Source: Patella vulgata
Lineage: Eukaryota; Mollusca; Gastropoda; Patellidae
DNA: 64,000 nucleotides
Assembly (NCBI RefSeq): GCF_932274485.2
Contig: NC_065879.2
Location: 89,523,459 to 89,587,458 of the forward strand
Direction: 5' to 3'
Below the pieces are notes generated by a model. It was not told where the DNA came from. It saw nothing but the letters and a program-made list of their open reading frames with translations, and made no database searches. Below are positions 28,354-35,216 of the stretch, one piece after another. Each line of letters begins with the position of its first letter. Position 1 is the first letter of the stretch. The position numbers were made by a program, and so were the translations under genes.

Positions 28354-31300
28354 CCCTGCATTGGCCGAGAAAGATTTTCCGGCGTGGTTCCCCCTTGTCA
28401 GTGATGAAGGACGAAGGGCCTGACAAGGACAGCTGTCTAGTCCTTCGGATGAGACGAAAAACCGAGGTCCCGTGTATACATTGGAATGCACGTAAAAGAT
28501 CCCTTGAAAGTTGGAATTCGATATAAGAGTAGGCGATAGTGCCACTGCCCGGGCAAAATTTCCCTCATAGCACACTGTATGGCGTATGTCCGTCTTCATT
28601 AGCCCAGGTTAGGAGCAGAACAGTAGGACGTTAAACCCCATTTCATTTCATTTCTCTCTTTCTCATATTTCTGTCATTTGTCAGTTTGCACAGGAGCAAT
28701 GGGAGAAGTACAGGAGGCGTTTGATATTTTAAAAGAAGTCCCTGGTCAAGTTAAAAAGAAAAATAACCAAATAGAAGCCTTCGTGTTCAGACGAGTGAGT
28801 ATTATATTTAATATCCCAGGTCTAGAAGCCTTCGTGTTCAGACAAGTGAGTATTATATTTAATATCCCAGGTCGATATAGAAACCTTCGTGTTCAGACGA
28901 GTGAGTATTATATTTAATATCCCAGGTCGATATAGAAACCTTCGTGTTCAGACGAGTGAGTATTATATTTAATATCCCAGGTCGATATAGAAGCCTTCGT
29001 CTTCAGACGAGTATTATATTTAATATCCCAGGTCGATATAGAAACCTTCGTGTTCAGACGAGTGAGTATTATATTTAATATCCCAGGTCGATATAGAAAC
29101 CTTCGTGTTCAGACGAGTGAGTATTATATTTAATATCCCAGGTCGATATAGAAACCTTCGTGTTCAGACGAGTGAGTATTATATTTAATATCCCAGGTCG
29201 ATATAGAAACCTTCGTGTTCAGACGAGTGAGTATTATATTTAATATCCCAGGTCGAATGAAGTCAACTGAACAATATTCTTCTTACCCTGATTTTTTACA
29301 GGGCATCTATACTAATATTTGTGACTGTCATTGTTTTGGTGACCAAATAGTTAGCTAAAACTAAGAAAATATCAAAATGTATTACGCTAAACTATTTGAT
29401 GTTGAGAGTCTGATGATTTTGATTTCAAAATATAAATTACAGTTGTGGTTTACATAATCTGCCATGTTTGTTATTTAAATCGTGTTTGTTATATAAATCA
29501 TGTTTGTAATATAAATCGTGTCTGGGTTATATAAATCGTGTCTGTTATATAAATTGTGTTTATTTTGCCAGGGTGAGAAGTTGAAGAAGACACCACCAAC
29601 TCAAGAATACTGCCGTCTACTGGCTCTAGAATTGATATTTTTATGGCATGCGATACCAACGTGTACAGAGGAAGAATTAAAACCCATGTTAGATGGTACG
29701 TTATTCATTTCTTGTGCATGGCTCAGTGGGGTTGGATGGCCGTATGGTTAACAGGTGTGTGCTGTATCATAAGGTCTTTCATTGAGTCAACTGGCAGGGT
29801 TTCGATTCCCTGGTTGTACGTGACAGGGAGTAGCCTGTCGAACCTCATGGGTTTTCTCTGTGTCCTCCTGTTTCCTCGCACTGCTAAAGACCCCTACGTG
29901 CAAGCGAACTATTGAAATAAAATTGAACAATGTGTTAGTTCCGAAATGAGCTAGTTTGAGTAGAGTGGACGTTAAACTCTCTCTCTCTCTCTCAGTGGGT
30001 TAGGTGCCGACTCACTAACCAGGATGTCAGGTTCGATGGGAGCTGCGATGACTCAGTGAGTAAGACGTTAGCTCGCTGACCCAAAGGTCCCATGTTGCTT
30101 CCCTGCATTGGCAGAGGAAGTTCATCGTGAAAAGAACCCTTGACCATTGTTATTGGATACATGAGTAAGCCATAGCACACTGTGTGGCCCAGTCAGAGCA
30201 GAACAGTAGGACCTTAAACCCCATTTCACTTCCCAGGTTCGATTTTTCAGCATGCTTTCCACTTGCCTTTGGTGCTTGACAGAGGGCCTAGCACAGTCTA
30301 TTGTCCTGTGAACTAGTTAGGGTGCACGTAAATTTGAAATAAGAGTAGGACATAACTTTTGGGCAAAATTTCCCTCATCGCACACTGTATTGCGTAGGCC
30401 CATCTTCATTAACCCAGTCGGAGCAAAACAGTAGTACGTTCAACCTAGACTTGTTTCTTTTCACTGGAGTCATCTTAAATTATTCAGTTTTATAAAGTCT
30501 TGGATTGTTTGTGAATTAAATATTAGCTTTGTTTTGCCAGTCTTGTATTAGCATAGAATTAAATCGTAGCTTTGTTCTTCCAGTATGTGATATGCAGACA
30601 GATAAGAAATCACTACACCTGAAGTCACTGGTAGAGGGTGCGATATATAAAGAATTAGGTCAACAAGAAATGGCTATACAGGTATGTGTACTGGAACGGC
30701 TCATCTTAACGGCAGGAGAGGGGTTGGATGGCTGAATGGTTAGCGTGTGCGCGTTGTATCATGAGGTCTGTCATTGAGTCAACTGGCATGGTTTTGATTC
30801 CTCGCTTGTACATGACAAGGAGTAGGGTCGCCTGTCCAACCTCGTGGGTTTTTTCCGGGTCCTCCGGTTTCCTCCCCGTTAGAGACCCCTACGCACAAGT
30901 GAATTATTGAAATAAAATCGAACCATATGTTTGTCCGGAAATGACCTAGTTTGCGTCGAGTGGACGTTAAACCCCATTTCTCTCTCTCTCTCTACAGTGG
31001 GATAGTCATCTGATTGTAGTATGTTATATTTTAGTGTTTTGTTGAAACTATAGCTGATTATGTTATATTTTAGTGTTTTGTTGAAACTATAGCTGATTAT
31101 GTTATATTTTAGTGTTTTGTTGAGACTATAGCTGATTATGTTATATTTTAATGTTTTGTTGAGACTATAGCTGATTATGTTATATTTTAGTGTTTTGTTG
31201 AGACTATAGCTGATTATGTTATATTTTAGTGTTTTGTTGAAACTATAGCTGATTATGTTATATTTTAGTGTTTTGTTGAAACTATAGCTGATTATGTTAT

Positions 31301-33498
31301 ATTTTAGTGTTTTGTTGAAACTGTAGCTGATTATGTTATATTTTAGTGTTTTGTTGAAACTATAGCTGATTATGTTATATTTTAGTGTTTTGATGAGACT
31401 ATAGCTAGACATCAAGGTTTAAAGGAAGATTACCATATACCAGCGTTCGCCATGTTTGAACTAGCAACAATATACATGTTACAACCACAGGTAATATATC
31501 TGATGTTATAGTAACCATAGCAACAATACACCTTTATTCTAGTAACCGTGGCAACATGTTACAACCGAGGGTAACATATTCTTGTTATAGTAACCATAGC
31601 AATAATATACATGTTACAACCACAAGTAATATATCTGTTACTATAGTAACCATAGCAACAATACACCTTTATTCTAGTAACCGTGGCAACATGTTACAAC
31701 CAAGGGTAACATATCCTTGTTATAGTAACCATAGCAACAATATACATGTTACAACCACAGGTAATATATCTGTTACTATAGTAACCATAGTAACAATATA
31801 TGTTATAACCACTGATAGGGGAGCCACGGTGGCTAGGTGGTTAAGACGCTGGCTCGTTAGCCTGGAGGCCGGGTGTTCGATCCCTGCATTGGCCGAGAAA
31901 GTTCATCTGGATTTTCCAACGTGGTTTCCCCTTGTTAGTGGTGCAGAACAGAGGGCCTGACAAGGACAGCTGTCTTGTCTTTCGGATGAGACGAAAAACC
32001 GAGGTCCCGTGTATACATTGGAATGCACGTAAAAGATCCCTTGGCAGTTGGAATTCGATATAAGAGTAGGCGATAGTGCCGCTGCCCGGGCAAAATTTCC
32101 CTCATAGCACACTGTATGGCGTATGCCCGTCTTCATTAGCCCAGTATAGGAGCAGAACAGTAGGACGTTAAACCCCATTTCATTTCATTTCATTTCAACC
32201 ACTGATAATATACCCATCTTCATGTACATTGACAGAGAATTTCATGTTTTGTAGAGGGGTTGGTTGAGTGGTCTTATGTATGCGCTTTAGATCATAAGGT
32301 CTGTCATTGAATCAAGTGGCATGGTTTCGATTCTCCACTTGTACGTGATAAGGAGTAGGGTTGTAGGTTTTTTCTAGGACCCCTACGTGCAAGCTAATTA
32401 TTGAAATAAAATTGAACCATACTAAATGAACAATCTAATTAAAATATAGATCTATATTTCGTTTCGTTTTTTATACTTTCGATGGCCTACACTACATGTA
32501 GATCTAACAAGTTATAGTGGGAGTTCATGTTCTATGACGTCAGGTACCAAGCAAGCGAAATTTGACCCGATTACGTCAGTCATTCGATTAACCAATTAGC
32601 GACCGCCATGTATTTTTTATCTACTTTTGCTTTGTTGTGATTTCTATTGTTTGCAATTTTTTTTTAATTTACAGACTGAAGCTAAAGCTAAACAACTTTT
32701 ACTACAGATCAAGGTTTGTACAATTTACTACATTACACCAGAATTTAATACAAACTTATACTAGGTTTCTACTGTCGTGCCTGCATTGGCCGAGAAAGTT
32801 CATCCAGATTTTCCATCATGGCTCCCACCCAGCACAAAACATTCCATTCCTGATTAGGGGGTTGGGTAGTCTAGTGGTTTAACGCGTGATTAGTTCTGTC
32901 ATTGATTCCAGTGGCGTGGTTTTCTTTCCCTGCTTGAATGTGACAAGGAGTAGGGTCACCTGTTCAACCCCGTCACTTTTTTTCTGCGTGCTCCGGTTTC
33001 CTCACACTTCTAAATAAAATTGAACCATGTGTTAGTCCAGAAATGACCTCGGGGGTTGCTCGATTGAACGTTCCAGAATTGAATTCTGTCAAACCCAAAA
33101 ATAGTGACAATCGAGTGAAAAATAGGATTTGGGGCTAGAACGCATGCGCTGACTCCATGAGAATATATCTCAACCAATCATGACAGCTGAAACATATTCA
33201 TTAGGTTTAATTACGTCACGATTCTACTCTCACCACCTCTGGTTTCGGGACTGACAGAACTCTGACAGGACTGAATTCAGCGTCACTCGATTCTGAACGT
33301 TCCAGACTGACAATCGAGCATTCCCCTAGTTTGTGTCGATTTGACTTTAAACCCCATTTCTCTCTCTCACGTTTTTGTTTATTTTAGGAATACAAAGAAT
33401 ATGATTTTGAGAATCGTCTGAGTGTTCGAGTCAACAATTCCCTACGTCGACTCAAAAATACAGAATCCTCCCGATCTAAAGGTGCCTCCAAGAGTTAA
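15844..33498 (+). CDS. TTC39C: TTC39C-type tetratricopeptide protein, 14 exons
   Basis: Exons: 15844-15992, 20413-20461, 21391-21525, 22144-22723, 23793-23890, 27145-27238, 27402-27456, 27905-27957, 28685-28794, 29572-29695, 30584-30681, 31386-31490, 32675-32713 and 33388-33498. These total 1800 nt, or 599 aa; human TTC39C has 583. All introns are GT-AG and every phase matches. Family blocks are easy to see: NESPLMQAGYSFVYF, DKLQRQIIVADC, VKGGWYLRKAWKIY, VNFGYGTFQLCIS, MKAPLATLGLLWYHTV, SLFLFFRGRIHRL, KKKNNQIEAF and KEYDFENRL near the C terminus. Iml2/TTC39 proteins are TPR scaffolds whose molecular job is poorly known, so I claim no biochemical role. A Ser/Asn-rich insert (NGNSNSSSEDADSG) lies in exon 4. 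Introns hold dozens of repeats. Three exon borders sit in tandem arrays; the donor at 28795, the acceptor at 31385 and the donor at 31491 are chosen because they alone give the family sequence in frame. Confidence 0.95.
16379..16436 (-). mobile_element. SINE-A 3'-end fragment
   Basis: Only the tail-proximal about 55 bp (gaaatggggtttaac, cctactgttct) remain, with the cctactgttct phrase duplicated. Confidence 0.7.
16905..17192 (+). mobile_element. SINE-B copy with long (CT)n tail
   Basis: Plus orientation: the head gives agtttcgattccctgg, and the body runs to gtgtcgagtgggttaaaatc followed by about 46 bp of (TC)n. The conserved 3' motif before the tail has lost the accccatt segment. Confidence 0.83.
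17209..17570. repeat. Imperfect tandem repeat, about 100-bp unit
   Basis: About three copies of a unit carrying tttgtagtgttg, acctcccatcaa, ttaatgtgt, atcaatttgtgggagtcatc and aagtgtg. It is noncoding intron sequence of TTC39C. Confidence 0.7.
17677..18029. mobile_element. MITE-D copy, full length
   Basis: 353 bp with long imperfect inverted ends. The left begins caatctgattaagacac then agatcctatttcgtttcg; the right end reads the same way on the other strand (caatttgattaaaataca). Copies: 20063, 32431, 38610, 40243 (concatemer) and 47159. It is noncoding. Confidence 0.82.
18318..18478 (+). mobile_element. SINE-B copy, 5' truncated
   Basis: It starts at the box B region (ccacggttgtacgtgac) after a T-run and ends gtggacgttaaaccccattt plus (CT)n. 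About 50 bp of the mid-body are missing. Confidence 0.8.
18643..18782 (+). mobile_element. SINE-B fragment
   Basis: This is the body only, from gattccccggttgtatgtga to cccgaagtgacct. Head and tail are missing. Confidence 0.75.
19036..19230 (+). repeat. Tandem duplicate of a tRNA-like SINE head
   Basis: A unit containing ctggtcacc.ctggcttgca, tcac.gtctcc, atccctggtgtgat and gggatggtctagtggtctaa occurs twice (about 19036-19125 and 19126-19210). The last phrase resembles a tRNA box A, so it may be a third, minor SINE family. Evidence is limited to this pair. Confidence 0.45.
19231..19492 (+). mobile_element. SINE-B copy
   Basis: The head has tggtctagtggtttagcgcg and ggtttcgaatccccgc, good tRNA-like box A and box B. 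The 3' end, gcatgttaaacccatg, has no clear (CT)n tail. Confidence 0.82.
19645..19908 (+). mobile_element. SINE-B copy
   Basis: It starts at a G-run and tggccaaatggttagc, and ends gtgtcgagtggacatc just before the usual 3' motif. The tail is lost. A SINE-A fragment follows at 19965. Confidence 0.82.
19965..20059 (-). mobile_element. SINE-A fragment
   Basis: The tail-side 95 bp of a minus-strand SINE-A, diverged: gaaatgaaatggtgtttag, tgggctaatgaaaa and cagtgtgccctgagg. Confidence 0.65.
20063..20250. mobile_element. MITE-D partial copy
   Basis: One terminal arm (caatctgattagaataca) and about 185 bp of adjacent sequence, including tggcctacactacatg and tgattaaccaatcagc. The other arm is missing. 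Confidence 0.7.
20640..20990 (+). mobile_element. SINE-B with duplicated head
   Basis: The head occurs twice: 20656-20755 (cut short after gattccccgcttgaac) and again from about 20775 with the full body to caaattattgaaataaaatt. The tail is lost, and a SINE-A lies directly downstream. Confidence 0.75.
20991..21325 (-). mobile_element. SINE-A copy, nearly full, diverged
   Basis: The minus-strand head at the right end gives gagccacagtggctcagtgg and gaggttcgaaacctc. The body runs left to gttctgcttcaac. The final (ATTTC) tail is missing. The high divergence suggests an old copy. Confidence 0.8.
21549..22012. repeat. Repeat H copy
   Basis: This matches 13032-13490 throughout, with an extra about 30 bp (tgtcaatataaatcaaaacc) near the left end. 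It is noncoding, and lies in the TTC39C intron between exons 3 and 4. Confidence 0.65.
22780..23335. repeat. Minisatellite, 34-bp unit
   Basis: From about 23090 there are seven nearly perfect 34-bp units (gtcctgggttattgtgtccc followed by gggttcaccagaat). Before that, from 22770, are degenerate, longer relatives. The array begins about 45 bp past the exon 4 donor. The units abut without spacers, so this is not a CRISPR array. Confidence 0.92.
23395..23795 (+). mobile_element. SINE-B inserted in SINE-A debris
   Basis: SINE-A pieces in both orientations lie at 23395-23500. A plus-strand SINE-B (23505-23737) ends gtggacgttaaaccccattt plus ctctatctctctc. A short SINE-A scrap (ctaccgttctgcaccgactg) follows and runs almost into the exon 5 acceptor at 23792. 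Confidence 0.72.
24136..24811 (+). mobile_element. hAT-type DNA transposon, nonautonomous
   Basis: 676 bp with perfect 12-bp inverted ends CAAGGCTCTACA/TGTAGAGCCTTG and a perfect 8-bp target duplication CACATACA (24128-24135 and 24812-24819), both typical of hAT elements. It carries a 56-codon frame (24433-24603) starting MASRRIKPISSYFTSK, a plausible N-terminal remnant of a hAT transposase; the rest of the gene is absent. The short intact frame and perfect target duplication suggest recent activity. Confidence 0.85.
25505..25724. mobile_element. MITE-E fragments
   Basis: Two terminal pieces in opposite orientation: 25505-25610 (taattaataattta, cctaaagaaagatctgca) and 25679-25724 (acattgtgtaagagctaaat). 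The middle is absent. Confidence 0.55.
25750..26088 (+). mobile_element. SINE-A copy, near full length
   Basis: The head is gtaagacgctggctggctcg and ggtgttcgatccctgcattg; the body is well kept. The tail is aggacgttaaacaacatttc plus (ATTTC). The last element of the 3' motif reads aacaaca instead of aacccca. Confidence 0.88.
26163..26543 (+). mobile_element. MITE-F copy, full length
   Basis: It has inverted ends ttaaagttacaatttcat and atgaaattgtaactttaa of at least 18 bp. At 381 bp it is the best-kept copy of the family in the window. It is noncoding. Confidence 0.82.
26673..27100 (-). mobile_element. MITE-E copy with duplicated end
   Basis: Reverse orientation. The terminal phrase ttttagcaagaa... 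ctctttatct occurs twice (27000-27042 and 27048-27100), so the right end was duplicated. The TTC39C exon 6 acceptor lies 44 bp further on. Confidence 0.7.
27483..27622. repeat. Tandem repeat, 35-bp unit
   Basis: Four units of agtcaagaaatttgactctt tttgactcaaattc. The unit contains a small inverted repeat (gtcaa...ttgac). It is 26 bp downstream of the exon 7 donor. Confidence 0.9.
27626..27790 (+). mobile_element. SINE-A 3' end, duplicated
   Basis: The terminal phrase gtcttcattagcccagt ... gtaggac ... ccatttcatttc occurs twice in a row, so the 3' end was tandemly duplicated or two insertions share a site. Confidence 0.72.
28127..28348 (+). mobile_element. SINE-B copy with (CT)n tail
   Basis: The head is diverged (gttgggttagtggtataac, ggttttgatcccctgc). 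The body is shortened between the cctcccactgc and gtgttagtcc segments. About 34 bp of (CT)n lead directly into SINE-A sequence. Confidence 0.75.
28349..28658 (+). mobile_element. SINE-A copy attached to a SINE-B tail
   Basis: It starts at the box B phrase ttcgatccctgcattggcc directly after the (CT)n tail of the preceding SINE-B, and ends aggacgttaaaccccatttc plus (ATTTC). The first about 60 bp of the head are missing. It ends 26 bp upstream of TTC39C exon 9. Confidence 0.85.
28775..29252 (+). repeat. 55-bp array copying exon 9 end and its splice donor
   Basis: Nine copies of ccttcgtgttcagacga then gtgagtattatatttaatat then cccaggtcgatatagaaa. The first copy is the end of TTC39C exon 9 with its real donor (28795). 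The repeats hold both a tttaatatcccag acceptor-like sequence and a cgagtgag donor with 30 nt between. One copy (near 28999) has lost the donor. Confidence 0.9.
29726..29993 (+). mobile_element. SINE-B copy
   Basis: The head is ggggttggatggccgtatgg; box B is gggtttcgattccctgg. It ends gtggacgttaaactctctct, skipping the ccccattt part of the 3' motif. It lies 30 bp after the exon 10 donor. Confidence 0.87.
30040..30450 (+). mobile_element. Two diverged SINE-A remnants in tandem
   Basis: The first (30040-30231) has ctcagtgagtaagacg and ends accttaaaccccatttc. The second (30232-30450) ends agtagtacgttcaacc. Both are internally shortened and strongly diverged, so they are old. Confidence 0.65.
30719..30994 (+). 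mobile_element. SINE-B copy, full length
   Basis: It is close to the family consensus: head aggggttggatggctgaatg, box B ggttttgattcctcgc, end gtggacgttaaaccccattt plus (CT)n. It lies 37 bp after the exon 11 donor. Confidence 0.92.
31033..31385 (+). repeat. 39-bp array copying the exon 12 acceptor
   Basis: Nine units of gattatgttatattttag then tgttttgttgaaactatagct precede the true exon 12 acceptor at 31385. The exon begins with nearly the same sequence. One unit has changed the ag to aa. In the exon 12 frame each unit is 13 codons ending in TAG. Confidence 0.92.
31491..31805 (+). repeat. Tandem array copying the exon 12 end and donor
   Basis: Units of about 130-145 bp alternate acatgttacaaccacaggta, atagtaaccatagcaac and ctagtaaccgtggcaac. 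The exon 12 3' end with its donor (31465-31500) is the first copy; near copies lie at about 31603-31640 and 31736-31770. A full SINE-A follows. Confidence 0.85.
31818..32196 (+). mobile_element. SINE-A, complete, with target-site duplication
   Basis: 379 bp from ggggagccacggtggctagg to aggacgttaaaccccatttc plus a four-unit (ATTTC) tail. It is flanked by a perfect 11-bp target duplication AACCACTGATA (31807-31817 and 32197-32207). Box A (tggctaggtggttaagac) and box B (ggtgttcgatccc) are intact. This is the reference copy for the family and a recent insertion. Confidence 0.95.
32255..32425 (+). mobile_element. SINE-B copy, shortened
   Basis: The head is gaggggttggttgagtgg; the body lacks about 45 bp between gtagggttg and aggacccctac. 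The 3' end after ttgaaccata is cut off where MITE-D sequence begins. Confidence 0.78.
32431..32615. mobile_element. MITE-D partial copy
   Basis: One arm (caatctaattaaaatataga) and about 185 bp of adjacent sequence, with tggcctacactacatgtag and cattcgattaaccaattagc. It has the same truncation style as 20063-20250. It sits 60 bp before TTC39C exon 13. Confidence 0.7.
32857..33366 (+). mobile_element. SINE-B copy interrupted by a DNA element
   Basis: The SINE runs 32857-33049, is interrupted by a 275-bp insertion in the atgacctagtttgtgtc phrase, and resumes at 33325 to end gactttaaaccccatttc plus (TC)n. A scrap of SINE-A head lies just before it at 32775-32830. Confidence 0.83.
33050..33324. 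mobile_element. MITE-L inside SINE-B
   Basis: 275 bp with imperfect inverted ends: gggggttgctcgattg, and gacaatcgagcattcc which reads ggaatgctcgattgtc on the other strand. aacgttccagaat is near the left end and gaacgttccaga near the right. The uninterrupted SINE phrase shows that CCT was duplicated (33047-33049 and 33325-33327), a 3-bp target duplication as seen in PIF/Harbinger-type elements. Confidence 0.78.
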
Positions 33499-33681
33499 CT
33501 CCCTTATTATATTGGGTCTCAGAGTTAACTCCCTTGCGTAATTCTGAGTCTCAAAGTTAAAATTGTGCCAGTAGAGTATGAAAGACTTCAACAGACTGCT
33601 GTATTTATCATATTTATTTAAGTATTGTTTTTAATTTCTATTTAAATAATTTGCTCAACTGAGATTCTTTTTAGCTAACAG

Positions 33682-33835
33682 TCATTGGTTGATTCCTGCT
33701 AATTAGCATATTAATTAGTGATACAGGCTATATCATTGGTTGATTCTTGCTAATTAGCATATTAATTAGTAATATAGACTATATCATTGGTTGATTTTTA
33801 CTAATTAGCATATAAATTAGCATAAAGGCTATGAA
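33682..33835 (+). repeat. Triplicated 3' UTR segment of TTC39C
   Basis: Three copies of cattggttgattcctgctaa ttagcatattaattag, about 50 bp apart, lie 185 bp after the TTC39C stop. No clear poly(A) signal can be tied to the transcript end. Confidence 0.75.
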
Positions 33836-34107
33836 TGAGTTATCTTGTGATGTCATTTTTATATGTCTTGCTGTTGTTTCGGTCTGTCCAGGGATATACC
33901 AATATCAACTATATAATAATTCTCTAATTTTCTTCAACAAAAAGCCAGGGTGGTTAATATTTAGGCCTATGTAGGCCTATAAAAAGCCAATGGTTTAATA
34001 GTATTGTGGTGCCATTAGTCAATGACTGATGATAGAACACAGAAATTATATTTATTTTATAATCAAGTAAAATAGCAGTCAAAAAAATTCAACTTCAAAC
34101 ATTTTAA

Positions 34108-34188
34108 TCGCCTGTCCAACCTCGTGGGTTTTCTTCGGGTCCTCAGGTTTGCTCCCACTGCTAAAGACCCCTACATGCAAGCGAATAA
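34108..34188 (+). mobile_element. SINE-B fragment
   Basis: Only the middle: cgcctgtccaacctcgtggg to ccctacatgcaagcgaata. Confidence 0.75.
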
Positions 34189-34414
34189 CTCTTCTTGTTA
34201 TTTAAGCAGGCGGTGTCAGACCACAATTAAAAATCGTGTCAACAAAATATTCATATTTGTATGTAATAAATACTTTTTATAAAAATATATTGACAGACAT
34301 AATTAGCATTTTTACAATTCTATAACAAAATCTGCCATGGTTATTATGTCAGGGATGATATGCGCCACATCTAAATTCTCAATTCACCAAGTTTGGCGCA
34401 TGACTGTTTTTGTT

Positions 34415-34735
34415 TATATTTCACAGGAGAGCCAAAATAAGCTCCCCTCAATCAACGAATTGAAAAAATCGCTCCCCTCATAAAACTCTCCCAGTTTTGA
34501 TAAGAGTGATTTAGAAATTAAGAAAAGTGATTAAATATGTGCATGGGAAATGGTTCTAAGATCAATAACTGCATGTAATGGGATCATTCCTGGTTTCATG
34601 CCAATGACTCTGTAAAGGAAAGCGATTTTCAGTTTTAAGGGGAGGGAAAAAAACTCCTCTCGGTCGACATTCAGGTGAGTGGCAGGCGATTGAGAGCGAT
34701 TGCTTGCCTTAAAAAACAATGACTGATGCCCCATA
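34415..34735. repeat. Repeat J copy
   Basis: Shared with 43775-44145: gctcccctc, aatgaa.aaattgaaaaaat, agagtgatttagaaattaag, gggaaatggttct, ggtcgacattcaggtga and ccttaaaaaacaat. Ends are not defined. No protein is evident. Confidence 0.6.
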
Positions 34736-34739
34736 GGTA

Positions 34740-35210
34740 GACCATCCCTGCTGTACAGTTTGAATTTCTTATAATGTGTGAAATGGTGAAGATTTTGATG
34801 TAATAAGTTTTAGATTTTGTGAAAATAATTTATAATAGGGTATATTTCGTTTGTTGTTGTAAATATTAAATATATTGAGAGTGTGGAACAAATAGATTAA
34901 GGTCTCATCAAAAACTGGAACAAAGCTTGCCATTAGAAACATATATTTTTGGAGGTGGGGCAAAATGAATATTTTTAAAATGTAGAATAAAATTGTCATT
35001 CTGTTCATAAAATTTACTCTTAGGCCAGACTCAAATCTTCGGAACTAGATTTCAGATTGGGCTGGCCTCATGAGCATTCATTGAAATCCATTTCATTTCT
35101 AAATTAAAATTATTTTTTTTGATGAATATTGTAGTGGTGGTTGAAGTGATTGAGAATTAGTGTCCCAAAAAATGTGAAATCTCTCTCTCTCTCCCTCTTA
35201 CTCAAATATA
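34740..35210. other. Intergenic stretch without recognised feature
   Basis: AT-rich, with a short (CT)n run near 35180. No gene, RNA or repeat family seen elsewhere in the window. Confidence 0.45.
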
Positions 35211-35216
35211 TTTATA

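Noticed and set aside
30728-30910. Frames with MAEWLACARCIIRSVIEST-type sequence
   Set aside because: This is the SINE-B head and body translated; it recurs at about ten copies.
30879-31415. 178-codon minus-strand repetitive protein
   Set aside because: It is a translation of the 39-bp acceptor array, whose unit is a multiple of three.
31818-31890. tRNA genes
   Set aside because: Box A and box B are present, but there is no complete acceptor stem or cloverleaf, and the sequence continues into SINE body.
31903-32178. Open frames with MGFNVLLFCSYTGLMKTGIRHTVCYEGNFA-like starts, seen many times
   Set aside because: They are the SINE-A body read on the tail-to-head strand. The same peptide recurs wherever the SINE does, with varying ends and no exon structure.
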